Shown: positions 27,166 to 35,709 of the stretch, one piece after another
Layout: every line of letters begins with the position of its first letter
Position numbering within the stretch: position 1 is the stretch's first letter
Assembly (NCBI GenBank): GCA_964439265.1
Contig: CAYTOA010000001.1
Coordinates: 236,850 to 300,849, forward strand
DNA length: 64,000 nucleotides
Direction of reading: 5' to 3'
Source of the DNA: JAGVPT01 sp964439265
GTDB lineage: Bacteria > Bacteroidota > Ignavibacteria > UBA10030 > UBA8401
Program-made: the position numbers and the translations under genes
Notes under the pieces: generated by a model
Told to the model about the DNA's origin: nothing
What the model saw: only the letters and a program-made list of their open reading frames with translations
The model's database searches: none

Positions 27166-28440
27166 ATGCAGATTCAAGAAAGTTTCAAAATGGCGGTCAA
27201 CGCCATCCGTGTGAATAAGCTGCGTTCTTCGTTGACGCTGCTGGGCATCAGTGTTGGAGTTTTTTCCATCATCGGTGTGATGACTGCGATGGGCGTTTTA
27301 CAGAACGCGATCGAGAACGGCCTGAGCGACCTCGGGACGAATACGTTTCAAATACAGAAGTTCCCCACCGGCTTTTTCCGTGGTGATCGGAATCAATTCA
27401 AGAACCGCAAGGATATTACGATCGACCAGGGAGAAATTTTTTCCACAAGAATGACGCAGGCGAAGTATATCGGCCTTGAATCGTGGTTTGGGATCAAGCA
27501 AGTATTCCACAATGCCGACAAAACGAACCCAAACGTCAGTATGGTTGGCGAATCGGTGGATGGTTTTCCGACGAACAACTGGACCATCAAGGATGGAAGA
27601 GCGTTCACAACTCAGGAAGTAGAATACGGGGATTTTGTCTGCGTGCTGGGAAACGGAGTGGTTGAAAAATTGTTCGAACGTGGATCGCCGATTGGGGAGG
27701 AAATCAAAGTCGACGGGAATAAATTCAAGGTAATCGGGACGATCGAATCGAAGGGTTCGTTCCTTGGGGGTAACCAGGATAATTTTCTTGCCATTCCGAT
27801 CTCGACGGCGATGGCTCTCTACGGCCGTCAGCGGTCGATCAACATCATGGTTCAAACGAGGGACCAGGAGAGCTATAACGACGTGATCGAGCTGTCCACG
27901 GCGATCCTCCGGACCATTCGCCATGTCCCTCCGGGCGCCGAAGATGATTTCGCCATCTTCTCTAATGACACGCTTATCGGGCAATTCAACGATCTCACTT
28001 TTATGGTGAAGATCGGGACGCTTGGCATTGCCTGTATCGCGCTGCTTGCTGCCGGAATCGGGATCATGAACATCATGCTCGTTTCAGTAACGGAGCGGAC
28101 CAAAGAGATCGGTATTCGGAAGGCGCTCGGCGCGACGAAAGTGAATGTTCTTTCCCAGTTCCTGAGCGAATCGGTGGTGTTCAGTCAAATCGGCGGGTTC
28201 ATCGGGATTATAACGGGGTCAATTCTCGGAAATATTGTTGCAGTGTTGACGGGAGCTCCCCCAATATTCCCGTGGGACGGTACGGTGACCATCCTCTCGA
28301 CGCCCTTTATGAACTTTTCAGCGCTCGGTTTGAATTTTGTCGCGCTCATCTTCTGCTCATTTATCGGAATCGTTTTCGGCGTGTATCCGGCATGGAAGGC
28401 GGCGAATCTTGACCCGATCGAATCCCTCCGGTACGAATAA
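27166..28440 (+). CDS. MacB/FtsX-family ABC permease, second
   Basis: A 424-residue paralogue of the permease at 25822 with the same plan: helix near 20-45, periplasmic core (about 50-275), and three C-terminal helices with GIGIMNIMLVSVTERTKEIG and KALGATK, ending AANLDPIESLRYE. The two share the core phrase HVPPxAEDDFAI, which confirms duplication. It closes the exporter operon and is convergent with the metallopeptidase gene on the minus strand. Because MacB normally works as a homodimer, two distinct permeases suggest an asymmetric complex; this is inference. Confidence 0.94.
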   Translation: MQIQESFKMAVNAIRVNKLRSSLTLLGISVGVFSIIGVMTAMGVLQNAIENGLSDLGTNTFQIQKFPTGFFRGDRNQFKNRKDITIDQGEIFSTRMTQAKYIGLESWFGIKQVFHNADKTNPNVSMVGESVDGFPTNNWTIKDGRAFTTQEVEYGDFVCVLGNGVVEKLFERGSPIGEEIKVDGNKFKVIGTIESKGSFLGGNQDNFLAIPISTAMALYGRQRSINIMVQTRDQESYNDVIELSTAILRTIRHVPPGAEDDFAIFSNDTLIGQFNDLTFMVKIGTLGIACIALLAAGIGIMNIMLVSVTERTKEIGIRKALGATKVNVLSQFLSESVVFSQIGGFIGIITGSILGNIVAVLTGAPPIFPWDGTVTILSTPFMNFSALGLNFVALIFCSFIGIVFGVYPAWKAANLDPIESLRYE

Positions 28441-28443
28441 GGC

Positions 28444-28534
28444 ATTTACAATTTACAATTTACAATTTTGGATTGCATTGATCATGCTCTCTGCTGTTCC
28501 CAATTGTAATTTGCAAATTGTAAATTGAAAATTA
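28444..28534. repeat. Inverted AT-rich word array between convergent genes
   Basis: Tandem ATTTACA words starting three bases after the permease stop codon are mirrored by TGTAAATT-type words near 28502-28528, allowing a long hairpin between the two convergent stop codons. It may act as a bidirectional terminator; that role is inferred. Confidence 0.5.
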
Positions 28535-28538
28535 TCAA

Positions 28539-29645
28539 TCATCTCGCCAACCCTCCCGTAATACCCTCGGACAACTTCGGCAATTCGTCATACTGTTTCG
28601 TCAGAGCATCGTATTTCTCGAAGAAATCTCCGACCCCGTTCGCTATCGTCTCGGTTAAAGCATTTCTTCCCAATTTAGTGTCAATCGCGAATGCCATGAG
28701 CAAACCTGCGGCGGCGCCGTAATTCTTTTCGAATGAACCCGAAAGGTTTGCATTCATCAGCAATTCTCTTGCTCGTGCATCGGTGATCTTCGTGGACTGA
28801 AGTTCCCGCATTGCGTTATTCAATGTCAGCACTGCGTCTTTCGCTTCGTTGAAAATATATGGCGGAAGGGAACTTCCCGTCCGTTCCTGGAAAGATATCC
28901 GGTACGCGATCCCTTCGTTCTGCACAAGCTCGGCGAGCGACCAGAATGTCTCTCTGTGTGCGTTGATGTCTCTCCATATGGGGGAAGAGGATTGGTAGAC
29001 CGCGAAGACTGCATGGAACGTCTCGTGTGCGAGCGTGCTGAGCGTTTCGATGAATTGTATATTGGTCGGAAGGCTGTTTCCGACGAGGCGGAGCAAATTA
29101 ACGACAATAACCGGCTCGCCCTCATTCTCGCTCACAAAGATCGGGGCGTTGCCCTGCCACACAACCCGCCGGACGAACGCCGCTGCATTCTCGTTGCCAA
29201 ACGCGACGACATAGACGGAGAGCGTGGCGGAGATTCTCGCATCGGAAGGAAAGAATTGCTCGACGGTAGCAACCACGCGGCGGTCGAGTTCCCCCCTTTT
29301 TATTTCGGCGAGCAAAGCCTTGATCTCGCCGAGGTGAGCTCGCGCCGGCACGAAACCGAACACATCGTCCGGACTTTTAGAATCGTCCCTCAGAAGTTCC
29401 AGCTCGTGGTGAAATATCTCCGCGGTTAACTGCCTCCGTGCGAGGACTGCGCTTGTCGCGGCCGCGAGCTGAGTTCCACGGATGTCTGCAACAGCATTCA
29501 CGTTGTGCAGACGGCCTTCGCAAAGGTCGATCAGCTGTTCTGCCGATGAGTAATCGACCTGAAGATTTACGTTAAAATTTGGGTTCGATTGTGAAAAAAG
29601 GGAAATCGGGACGAGAAGCACCGAAAGGAAAAATCGTATAAGCAT
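28539..29645 (-). CDS. Secreted putative zinc metallopeptidase (DUF5700-like)
   Basis: A 368-residue protein with a signal peptide (residues 1-19, ending LFSQS). The motif LAHETFHAVF supplies His207, Glu208 and His211 of an HExxH zinc site, and Glu244 in VQNEGIAYRI is placed as the third ligand of a gluzincin. The family name DUF5700 is recalled from this pattern and is not certain. The gene is followed on the minus strand by the convergent permease and preceded by the S46 peptidase gene, from which it is separated by a terminator. The substrate is unknown. Confidence 0.65.
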   Translation of the reverse strand: MLIRFFLSVLLVPISLFSQSNPNFNVNLQVDYSSAEQLIDLCEGRLHNVNAVADIRGTQLAAATSAVLARRQLTAEIFHHELELLRDDSKSPDDVFGFVPARAHLGEIKALLAEIKRGELDRRVVATVEQFFPSDARISATLSVYVVAFGNENAAAFVRRVVWQGNAPIFVSENEGEPVIVVNLLRLVGNSLPTNIQFIETLSTLAHETFHAVFAVYQSSSPIWRDINAHRETFWSLAELVQNEGIAYRISFQERTGSSLPPYIFNEAKDAVLTLNNAMRELQSTKITDARARELLMNANLSGSFEKNYGAAAGLLMAFAIDTKLGRNALTETIANGVGDFFEKYDALTKQYDELPKLSEGITGGLAR

Positions 29646-29698
29646 ATTGTCTACCCTTGATGATTATCTAAAATGTATCCTATTTCCCTCCGATAGTC

Positions 29699-29730
29699 AA
29701 AAAAAGGCGTCCCGTTTTGCGGAACGCCTT
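29699..29730 (-). terminator. Rho-independent terminator after the S46 peptidase gene
   Basis: On the minus strand GGCGTTCCG pairs with CGGGACGCC (one G-U pair) around a short A-rich loop and is followed by seven Ts. The G-U pair would be a C-A mismatch on the other strand, which supports minus-strand use. Confidence 0.85.
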
Positions 29731-29749
29731 ATGAGATCTCAAAGAATTA

Positions 29750-31906
29750 TTATTTCTTCTTCTTCGCGGGCTTTGCCGGCGGTGTTGCGGCCGGCGTTTG
29801 AGGCATGGGAGCTGCCGTTTTAGTCACGACTCCTTCCAATTCGTCTGCCAGCGGTGCCGCGTCGTACACTTTGCGCAAACATTCGATCATCGCAGCAGTA
29901 TGGACGGAAACTGCGCGATTCTTTGCGCCGTCGAAGAGAAATCGTCCCGGGAGGCTTTCGATATTCCCGTCGAAGATCAATCCGACAAGTTCTCCCTCCT
30001 TGTTAATGGTGGGGGATCCGGAATTTCCGCCGATGATATCGCACGAGCTGACAAAATTGATCGGAGTTGCGAGATCCAGTTTTTCCCTTCGCTCTTCGTA
30101 TCGTTTTGGCAATGCGAAATCGCCTGTGTTGCCGAAACTATAGGCGCGGTCGTAAAGGCCGTAAAGAGTGGTTCTCGCAGGTGCCTTCGTTCCGTTCATC
30201 GGGTACCCGCTCACCGTGCCGTAGGACAAACGGAGCGTGAATGTTGCATCGGGATATGTATTCTTACCGTATACCGCGAACCGTGCTTTTCCAATCTTCT
30301 CAACCGCAGCGGATTGGACGCTCGTCACATTTGATTCGACCCACTGGCGTCTTTCCCGGGCATCGGGGTCGAGCTTACGGGCCAGCACAATAAGTGGGTC
30401 TGTTGACTCCGAAACAGCTTTCTCTCCGCCTTTCACGAGCATCTTGCGAAAATCCACATCGCTGATTTTTGTTCCCGCGATCAGATCTTTTGCGACATCT
30501 GAGGGTGAACGTCCGCCGAGGACGGTTTGAACAAAGGGATCATTCGGTCCTAATTCATCGAGTGACTCTTGCAATCCGTCGGCGAGAAGCATTTCCTCCA
30601 TGTCGTTGTATATAGGCGCGCGCGAGTACAGGCGGAACTCCAGCGAGGCAAGGTTGGCGTCCTGGAACTCCGCGAATCGTTTTTCATTCGGCTTTGTCAC
30701 TTCCGTAACATATTGAACGATCTGCACTGCCAACGCAGCCAATCTCGACCCGCGAAGAGTCCGGTATGTATTCGGCGCCGTTACCGCTTTGGATCGTTCG
30801 GTCGAGACAATGATAGAATCCCATGCCTCGCCGTATCCCTTTTTCCAATCGGGATTTCCGTTGACGCGTGACCTCAGATCATTATCCTCTTTTCTCTTCT
30901 CTGCCATCAAGCCTGCATCGAGTAATCCCTGGTATTCTCCACGTGAGGCTTTTAAAGTGTTTTCAAGACCGAAGATTTGATTAAGGGCTCGGCGTTCCTG
31001 TTCAGGTCCAAGCTTTGAATATTTTCGTAACACCGCAAGGCGGCGCTGAAAGATCTTAAATCGCAGGGGATAGTTGTAATCCCGAAGGTACTCGAGCTGT
31101 GCTGTGGTCTGCAGCCTGTTTGTCGACCCCGGGTGTCCGGAAACGAAAACGAGGTCACCATCTTGCGCCCCTTTTGAATTCCACTTCAGATAGTGGGCAG
31201 GTCGGACCGGCTTATCGTTTTCGTACACTCTAAAAAGGGTCATATCAAGATCGTACCGCGGGAAAGTGAAATTGTCCGGATCTCCTCCAAAGTATGCGAT
31301 CTGTTGTTCGGGAGCCATGACCAGGCGGACGTCTGTATACTTCTTGTACCGGTACAGCCAATGTTCGCTCCCTTGGTAAAACGCAACGACGTCGGATCGC
31401 AAGCCCGTTTGTTCAAGGCTCTCCTTCGTGATCTTCGCGATCTCCTCCTTTTGTGCATCGTACGCTTCTTTCTCAGTCATCCCGGGTTTCACTGCGGCCT
31501 GCATTCGTACGGTGACATTCTCCATTGAGAGAAGAACGTTCAGTTCGAGATCCGGACATTTAATTTCTTCTGACTGAGTCTTTGCATAAAAACCGTCGGC
31601 AACGTAGTCTTTGTCTTTTGACGACATTTTTTGGAGCTGTCCGAGCGCGACATGATGATTGGTGAGCACTAGTCCGTTCGGGCTGACAAATGAACCGGAG
31701 CCGCCGTCGTTGAAGCGAACGCTCGCGAGGCGTATGTGCTCAAGCCATTCCTGCGTCGGCGTAAAGTTGTATTTCTCCTGAAGAAGCTTTGTGGGAGGAT
31801 TATCGAACGTCCACATGCCGTCGTCCGCGAATACCGGCTGAACGAGGTAGCATGCGAATGCAGCCGTAAGAATAGCAAATAATATTTTCGTTTGTCGTTG
31901 ATTCAT
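29750..31906 (-). CDS. S46-family dipeptidyl-peptidase (DPP7/DPP11 type)
   Basis: A periplasmic serine exopeptidase that releases dipeptides from peptide N-termini. From the ATG at 31906 a signal peptide ends near VQPVFADDG. The catalytic His is in LTNHHVALG (residues 84/85) and the catalytic Ser in IGGNSGSP near the C-terminus. The stretch LIFDGN has Gly where acidic-specific DPP11 enzymes have Arg (FDRN), so a preference for hydrophobic P1 residues, as in DPP7, is inferred. The tail is an unusual Pro/Ala-rich segment ending in four lysines. S46 peptidases mostly occur in Bacteroidota-like bacteria. Confidence 0.93.
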   Translation of the reverse strand: MNQRQTKILFAILTAAFACYLVQPVFADDGMWTFDNPPTKLLQEKYNFTPTQEWLEHIRLASVRFNDGGSGSFVSPNGLVLTNHHVALGQLQKMSSKDKDYVADGFYAKTQSEEIKCPDLELNVLLSMENVTVRMQAAVKPGMTEKEAYDAQKEEIAKITKESLEQTGLRSDVVAFYQGSEHWLYRYKKYTDVRLVMAPEQQIAYFGGDPDNFTFPRYDLDMTLFRVYENDKPVRPAHYLKWNSKGAQDGDLVFVSGHPGSTNRLQTTAQLEYLRDYNYPLRFKIFQRRLAVLRKYSKLGPEQERRALNQIFGLENTLKASRGEYQGLLDAGLMAEKRKEDNDLRSRVNGNPDWKKGYGEAWDSIIVSTERSKAVTAPNTYRTLRGSRLAALAVQIVQYVTEVTKPNEKRFAEFQDANLASLEFRLYSRAPIYNDMEEMLLADGLQESLDELGPNDPFVQTVLGGRSPSDVAKDLIAGTKISDVDFRKMLVKGGEKAVSESTDPLIVLARKLDPDARERRQWVESNVTSVQSAAVEKIGKARFAVYGKNTYPDATFTLRLSYGTVSGYPMNGTKAPARTTLYGLYDRAYSFGNTGDFALPKRYEERREKLDLATPINFVSSCDIIGGNSGSPTINKEGELVGLIFDGNIESLPGRFLFDGAKNRAVSVHTAAMIECLRKVYDAAPLADELEGVVTKTAAPMPQTPAATPPAKPAKKKK

Positions 31907-31936
31907 CAGTCTATGTCCTTGTCTTGAGTGAAGTAA

Positions 31937-31966
31937 ATGATAATTGTTCATTGTTGATTGTGCATT
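31937..31966. repeat. AT-rich short-word array after the SDR stop codon
   Basis: GATAATTGTTCATTGTTGATTG-like words (the complement of the CAATGAA/CAATCAA array at 18482) lie four bases beyond the stop codon of the minus-strand SDR gene. Confidence 0.5.
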
Positions 31967-31970
31967 GAAA

Positions 31971-33680
31971 TCACGCTTTCATTCTCTTCCCTTTTTCCTC
32001 TTCTGTGAAAATCCATCCGACGATTTTTCCCGGATCGATTTCCGTGAAATTTTTCCAATATTCGCTGTTGCGCAGGTAACGGGAACTGGTTTCACTCTTC
32101 GAAAGCTGGTCCGCAATGTCGATCGCTTCTGCGAACCTGCTTTTCCACTTCTCCATGTTGCCGGTACGGAGGTCTACCCATCCATTCTTTGCCCAATCGT
32201 CGATGAGCTTGTTGCTGACTTTCAGCTCATTTTCGCCGCGATATGGCGGAATTTTTATTTCCTTCCCGCGGAGGAGCGTCTTGCCGTCGGGGAGAAGAAT
32301 GGGAATTCCGATGGAGATAATGTGTGAACGGAGTGTCTGATTATCTTTGATCAGCGTCGTGAGGGCGCTCGAGAGTTCTTTGGCCGACGTTTGAACGACG
32401 GTTCTCATCGTGATAAAGGCAACCTTGAGAAGATAGGCTTCATAGAGGAGTTTCGAAAGCCGCGGCGGACCGAGTATCTCGAAGGCAACGCTGTCAACAT
32501 GATGTTCCTTCTCCAGCGCCTTCATTTTTTCCAGCGCGCTGTTGAACATGAACCCTGCTCGGTAGGTCGGCTCGAGCGTTGCATTGTCGAGGGCGTTGAT
32601 GATGTCGTGTCCTGTGTTGCCGCCTTTAATTTCGTAGATCACGTCCTGGGCTATTTCTTCGGGCGTGACGTATTCCATCTGTCCCGGAGTGGATATCGCT
32701 TCGAATTCACCTCGCGAAAAAATTCCGTTCTCTCCCGTATCGATGAAGACGGATTGAAGCAGCTGGTCTGTCGGTTCTGCAACGTTTCCATCGGACTTGA
32801 TCTTGAACGTGTTCTTGAGAGAAATTCCTTTGTCAGGAGGGCAGTCGTAGAGTTCGATAGGCTTTCCACGTTTTGCAATCTGGCCGAAGCCGATCTTTTT
32901 CCAAGCAATCGCCCCGGTAGGTTTAATTTCCTTCGTGATGGGGGCATCGGGCGTCCGGCCCATCAAAAAAAGGAGGAGGGTATGCGCACCGGCCACGGCT
33001 GATTTGCTCAGCAGAACGCTCGACGGTTTTTCTTCGCTGTGAGTGTACGGGATATTCAACCCCATTCCGCCCGTTCCGCTCGTGCCGATCTTCACGTAGA
33101 CGTTCGTTCCTGCTTCGTTCATGGACTTGTAGAAGATCTGAACATGGCGAATGAGCTGCGGAACGTAGAGCGTGCAGAGAAGTTTCTCGATCGATTCGTG
33201 CAGCCCTCGCGTTCCTGTCGCCGACGAATCCTTTAAATGCTTCATCACGTCGCGCGCGCTTTGAAACAGATCTTGGTAAGCGATAGCGGTTGCCGAGTTG
33301 ATGCAGTCGATGACGACGTCCGGCTTAAAATGTGACAGGAGCTGATACAGGGCAGAACGATGGAGGACCGGCTCGGTGAGCTCATCGACAATATCGTCGA
33401 TATACATGCCTCTCAATTTCGGGTCGTTGAGAATATCCTCGCGGTTCACGTCCTTCAATTCATGCCGTGAAAACACATTTCCCCACCAGGGGACGAAGAA
33501 ATTCTTCGCGGCCTTCGGATATTCTTTCTTCATTTGCGCAACGGCGTCTTTCGCTTCGGATTCCTTCAGCGATGTGATGATGATGCGCTTCGGCTGTTCT
33601 TCCATCAAGGAACGGCATACTGCGGACCCGACGAGCCCCCAGCCGCCGAGCACGAGGACGGTTTTGTTCTGGATATCCAT
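31971..33680 (-). CDS. Large NAD(P)-binding epimerase/dehydratase-like protein
   Basis: A 569-residue soluble protein with an N-terminal Rossmann fold: VLVLGGWGLVGSAVCRSL places the nucleotide-binding glycines at 12-18. A canonical SDR active-site Tyr-x3-Lys is not evident where expected, and about 300 further residues have no domain I recognise. It is nearly twice the size of an extended SDR. Phrases such as KIGTSGTGGMGLNIPYTHSEE and HDIINALDNATLEPTYRAG look conserved. It stands between the S46 peptidase and a YbjQ-family gene on the same strand. The reaction is unknown. Confidence 0.7.
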   Translation of the reverse strand: MDIQNKTVLVLGGWGLVGSAVCRSLMEEQPKRIIITSLKESEAKDAVAQMKKEYPKAAKNFFVPWWGNVFSRHELKDVNREDILNDPKLRGMYIDDIVDELTEPVLHRSALYQLLSHFKPDVVIDCINSATAIAYQDLFQSARDVMKHLKDSSATGTRGLHESIEKLLCTLYVPQLIRHVQIFYKSMNEAGTNVYVKIGTSGTGGMGLNIPYTHSEEKPSSVLLSKSAVAGAHTLLLFLMGRTPDAPITKEIKPTGAIAWKKIGFGQIAKRGKPIELYDCPPDKGISLKNTFKIKSDGNVAEPTDQLLQSVFIDTGENGIFSRGEFEAISTPGQMEYVTPEEIAQDVIYEIKGGNTGHDIINALDNATLEPTYRAGFMFNSALEKMKALEKEHHVDSVAFEILGPPRLSKLLYEAYLLKVAFITMRTVVQTSAKELSSALTTLIKDNQTLRSHIISIGIPILLPDGKTLLRGKEIKIPPYRGENELKVSNKLIDDWAKNGWVDLRTGNMEKWKSRFAEAIDIADQLSKSETSSRYLRNSEYWKNFTEIDPGKIVGWIFTEEEKGKRMKA

Positions 33681-33777
33681 GAGATTTCCTTTGCGATGAT
33701 TGTCTAAATGAGCGAACTGCGAGGCCGAACGAAGAGCCGTGAGCTAGCCGGTTTGCCGGAGCGTGCTATTGGATCCG

Positions 33778-34107
33778 TCATATTTTCTGCACGAGGCATG
33801 CGGTGCCGTACGCCAGAACTTCGGTGACGCCGTTCATGATCTCGGTCGCATCATACCGAAAGCCGATGACGGCGTTCCCGCCAAGCTGTTCCGCATGCTG
33901 GATCATGACCTCGTATGCGTCTCGCCGGGTTTGTTCGCACAAGCTGGTGTAGAGCGTGATGTTCCCGCCGAATAGAATCTGAAACCCTGCTCCGATATTG
34001 CCGAACAGCGAGCGTGACCTGACGATAATGCCGCGCACGACGCCGATGTTCTTTACGATCTTGTATCCATCAAGCTGGAAGTTCGTTGTCACAAGTGAAT
34101 GGTCCAT
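33778..34107 (-). CDS. YbjQ/UPF0145 family protein
   Basis: A 109-residue protein of the YbjQ family, small pentameric proteins with an HMA-like appearance and no established function. Typical features are the start LVTTNFQLDGYKIVKNIGVV, the VRGIIVRSRSL strand pair and the QLGGNAVIGFRYD block. The ATG at 34107 (MDHSLVTTN) is preferred to that at 34125 because family members begin near it. It lies between the aldehyde dehydrogenase and the large SDR gene, on the same strand as both. Confidence 0.9.
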   Translation of the reverse strand: MDHSLVTTNFQLDGYKIVKNIGVVRGIIVRSRSLFGNIGAGFQILFGGNITLYTSLCEQTRRDAYEVMIQHAEQLGGNAVIGFRYDATEIMNGVTEVLAYGTACLVQKI

Positions 34108-34125
34108 GGATGCTCCGAAATACAA

Positions 34126-34156
34126 TTAAGAATTATGAATTAAGAATTGAGAATCA
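34126..34156. repeat. AT-rich short-word array after the aldehyde dehydrogenase
   Basis: Three copies of AATTAAGAATT-type words lie about 12 bp beyond the minus-strand stop codon at 34168. The word matches the array at 27062. Confidence 0.6.
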
Positions 34157-34167
34157 ATGCCAACACG

Positions 34168-35670
34168 TCATCCCTTTGGTACGACGGTGTCATACCAGGT
34201 TTTTTTCTCTCGTTGACCAAGCTCGTCTATGTGAACATGTTTCGATTCGGTGTACTCTTTCAAACCATCAAGGCCGAACTCGCGTCCGATGCCACTTTGT
34301 TTGTAGCCTCCGAATGGCGCTTTTTCAGAGAGCAAATGCCATTCGTTGATCCATACGGTTCCAGCCCGAATCTCGCGGGCGACCTGCAATGCTTTTTCTT
34401 TGTCCGATGACCAAACACCTCCGCCAAGTCCGTACGTCGAATCGTTGGCAATCCGTATCGCTTCCTCTTCGGTTCTGTATTTGATGACTGAGAGGACAGG
34501 CCCGAAGATCTCTTCCTGCGCAATTGTTGACCGATTCTCGACATTCGTAAAGATCGTAGGTTGGATAAAGAAACCGTCCTTGATTTCAGGGGAAGTCGGA
34601 ACCCTGCCGCCGCAAGTAAGTTTTGCTCCTTCGGCGGTTCCTTTTGCAATATAGCCGAGAATTCTGTCTTGTTGTTTCTTGGAAATCACCGGTCCCATAT
34701 CAGTGGACATGGATTTCGGGTCGCCAAGCACTATTTTTTTTGTCTTTGTGGTCAGCTTCTCTATAAATTCATCGTGAAGCTTTTCGGGAAGAAGCAGCCG
34801 GCTTCCGGCTTCGCAACATTGGCCCGCATGATAAAAGATCGCATACAATGCACCGTCGACCGCAAGCGGGATATCCGCGTCATCAAGGACAATGTTGGCA
34901 GATTTTCCTCCGCATTCAAGTGTGCATTTCTTCAACGTGGATGCGGCAAGAGACATGACTCGTCTTCCGACCGGCGTTGATCCCGTAAACGCTACTTTGT
35001 CGACCATCGGATTCTTTGCAAGCTCTTCGCCGACGTCCTCGCCGAATCCGGGAATGATGTTCACAACTCCATTTGGGATCCCGACTTCCCCGCAAATCGC
35101 AGCCAGTTCCATGGCCGTGCATGGAGTGAGTTCGGAGGGCTTTAAGACGATGGTATTGCCCGCAGCCAGTGAAGGACCTAGCTTCCATACTGCCATCTTC
35201 AGCGGAAAATTCCATGGGATAATGGCCGCCGTGACTCCTACCGGTTCGCGAACCAGCAGGTTTTGGGAGAAGCCGGGCTTAGACAACCCCTCGACATTCT
35301 CGCTGAGATCGTTTCCAGCGATCTTTGAATAATAGTTCATGCACCGCGCGCTGAGAAAGACGTCCTCCTTTGCCTTGCGAATTGTTGATCCCGAATCATC
35401 AACTTCCAGCGCGACAAGTTCCTTCGATTTAGCATTGATCTTGTCGGAGACACCCTTGAGCAGAGCGCTTCGCTCGCTCTGCGGCATTTCCCTCCACGGC
35501 CCGTTGTCGAACGCCTCTCGCGCCGCCCGGATCGCCTTTTGCGCATCCACAACACCGGCTCGCGCCACTTTCGCCACGACCTCCTGGCTGAAAGGATTGA
35601 AGGATTCGAACGTCAATTTCGATTCGGCATCGATGAATTCACCGTTGATGTAGAGCTTGTACTCTCGCAT
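34168..35670 (-). CDS. NAD(P)-dependent aldehyde dehydrogenase
   Basis: Oxidises an aldehyde to its carboxylic acid. The 500-residue protein has the ALDH active-site set: Asn153 in IPWNFP, Glu252 in LECGGKS and the nucleophile Cys286 in HAGQCCEAGSR, plus the cofactor motif FTGSTPVG and the late EEIFGPV block. The overall sequence is of the betaine/phenylacetaldehyde dehydrogenase class; the substrate cannot be fixed. It lies 39 bp downstream of a thiolase gene on the same strand, suggesting a shared catabolic role for aldehydes or acyl-CoA intermediates. Confidence 0.93.
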   Translation of the reverse strand: MREYKLYINGEFIDAESKLTFESFNPFSQEVVAKVARAGVVDAQKAIRAAREAFDNGPWREMPQSERSALLKGVSDKINAKSKELVALEVDDSGSTIRKAKEDVFLSARCMNYYSKIAGNDLSENVEGLSKPGFSQNLLVREPVGVTAAIIPWNFPLKMAVWKLGPSLAAGNTIVLKPSELTPCTAMELAAICGEVGIPNGVVNIIPGFGEDVGEELAKNPMVDKVAFTGSTPVGRRVMSLAASTLKKCTLECGGKSANIVLDDADIPLAVDGALYAIFYHAGQCCEAGSRLLLPEKLHDEFIEKLTTKTKKIVLGDPKSMSTDMGPVISKKQQDRILGYIAKGTAEGAKLTCGGRVPTSPEIKDGFFIQPTIFTNVENRSTIAQEEIFGPVLSVIKYRTEEEAIRIANDSTYGLGGGVWSSDKEKALQVAREIRAGTVWINEWHLLSEKAPFGGYKQSGIGREFGLDGLKEYTESKHVHIDELGQREKKTWYDTVVPKG

Positions 35671-35709
35671 AGAGATGAATTACAATTAGCATTTGTTGGG
35701 TTAAGATTG

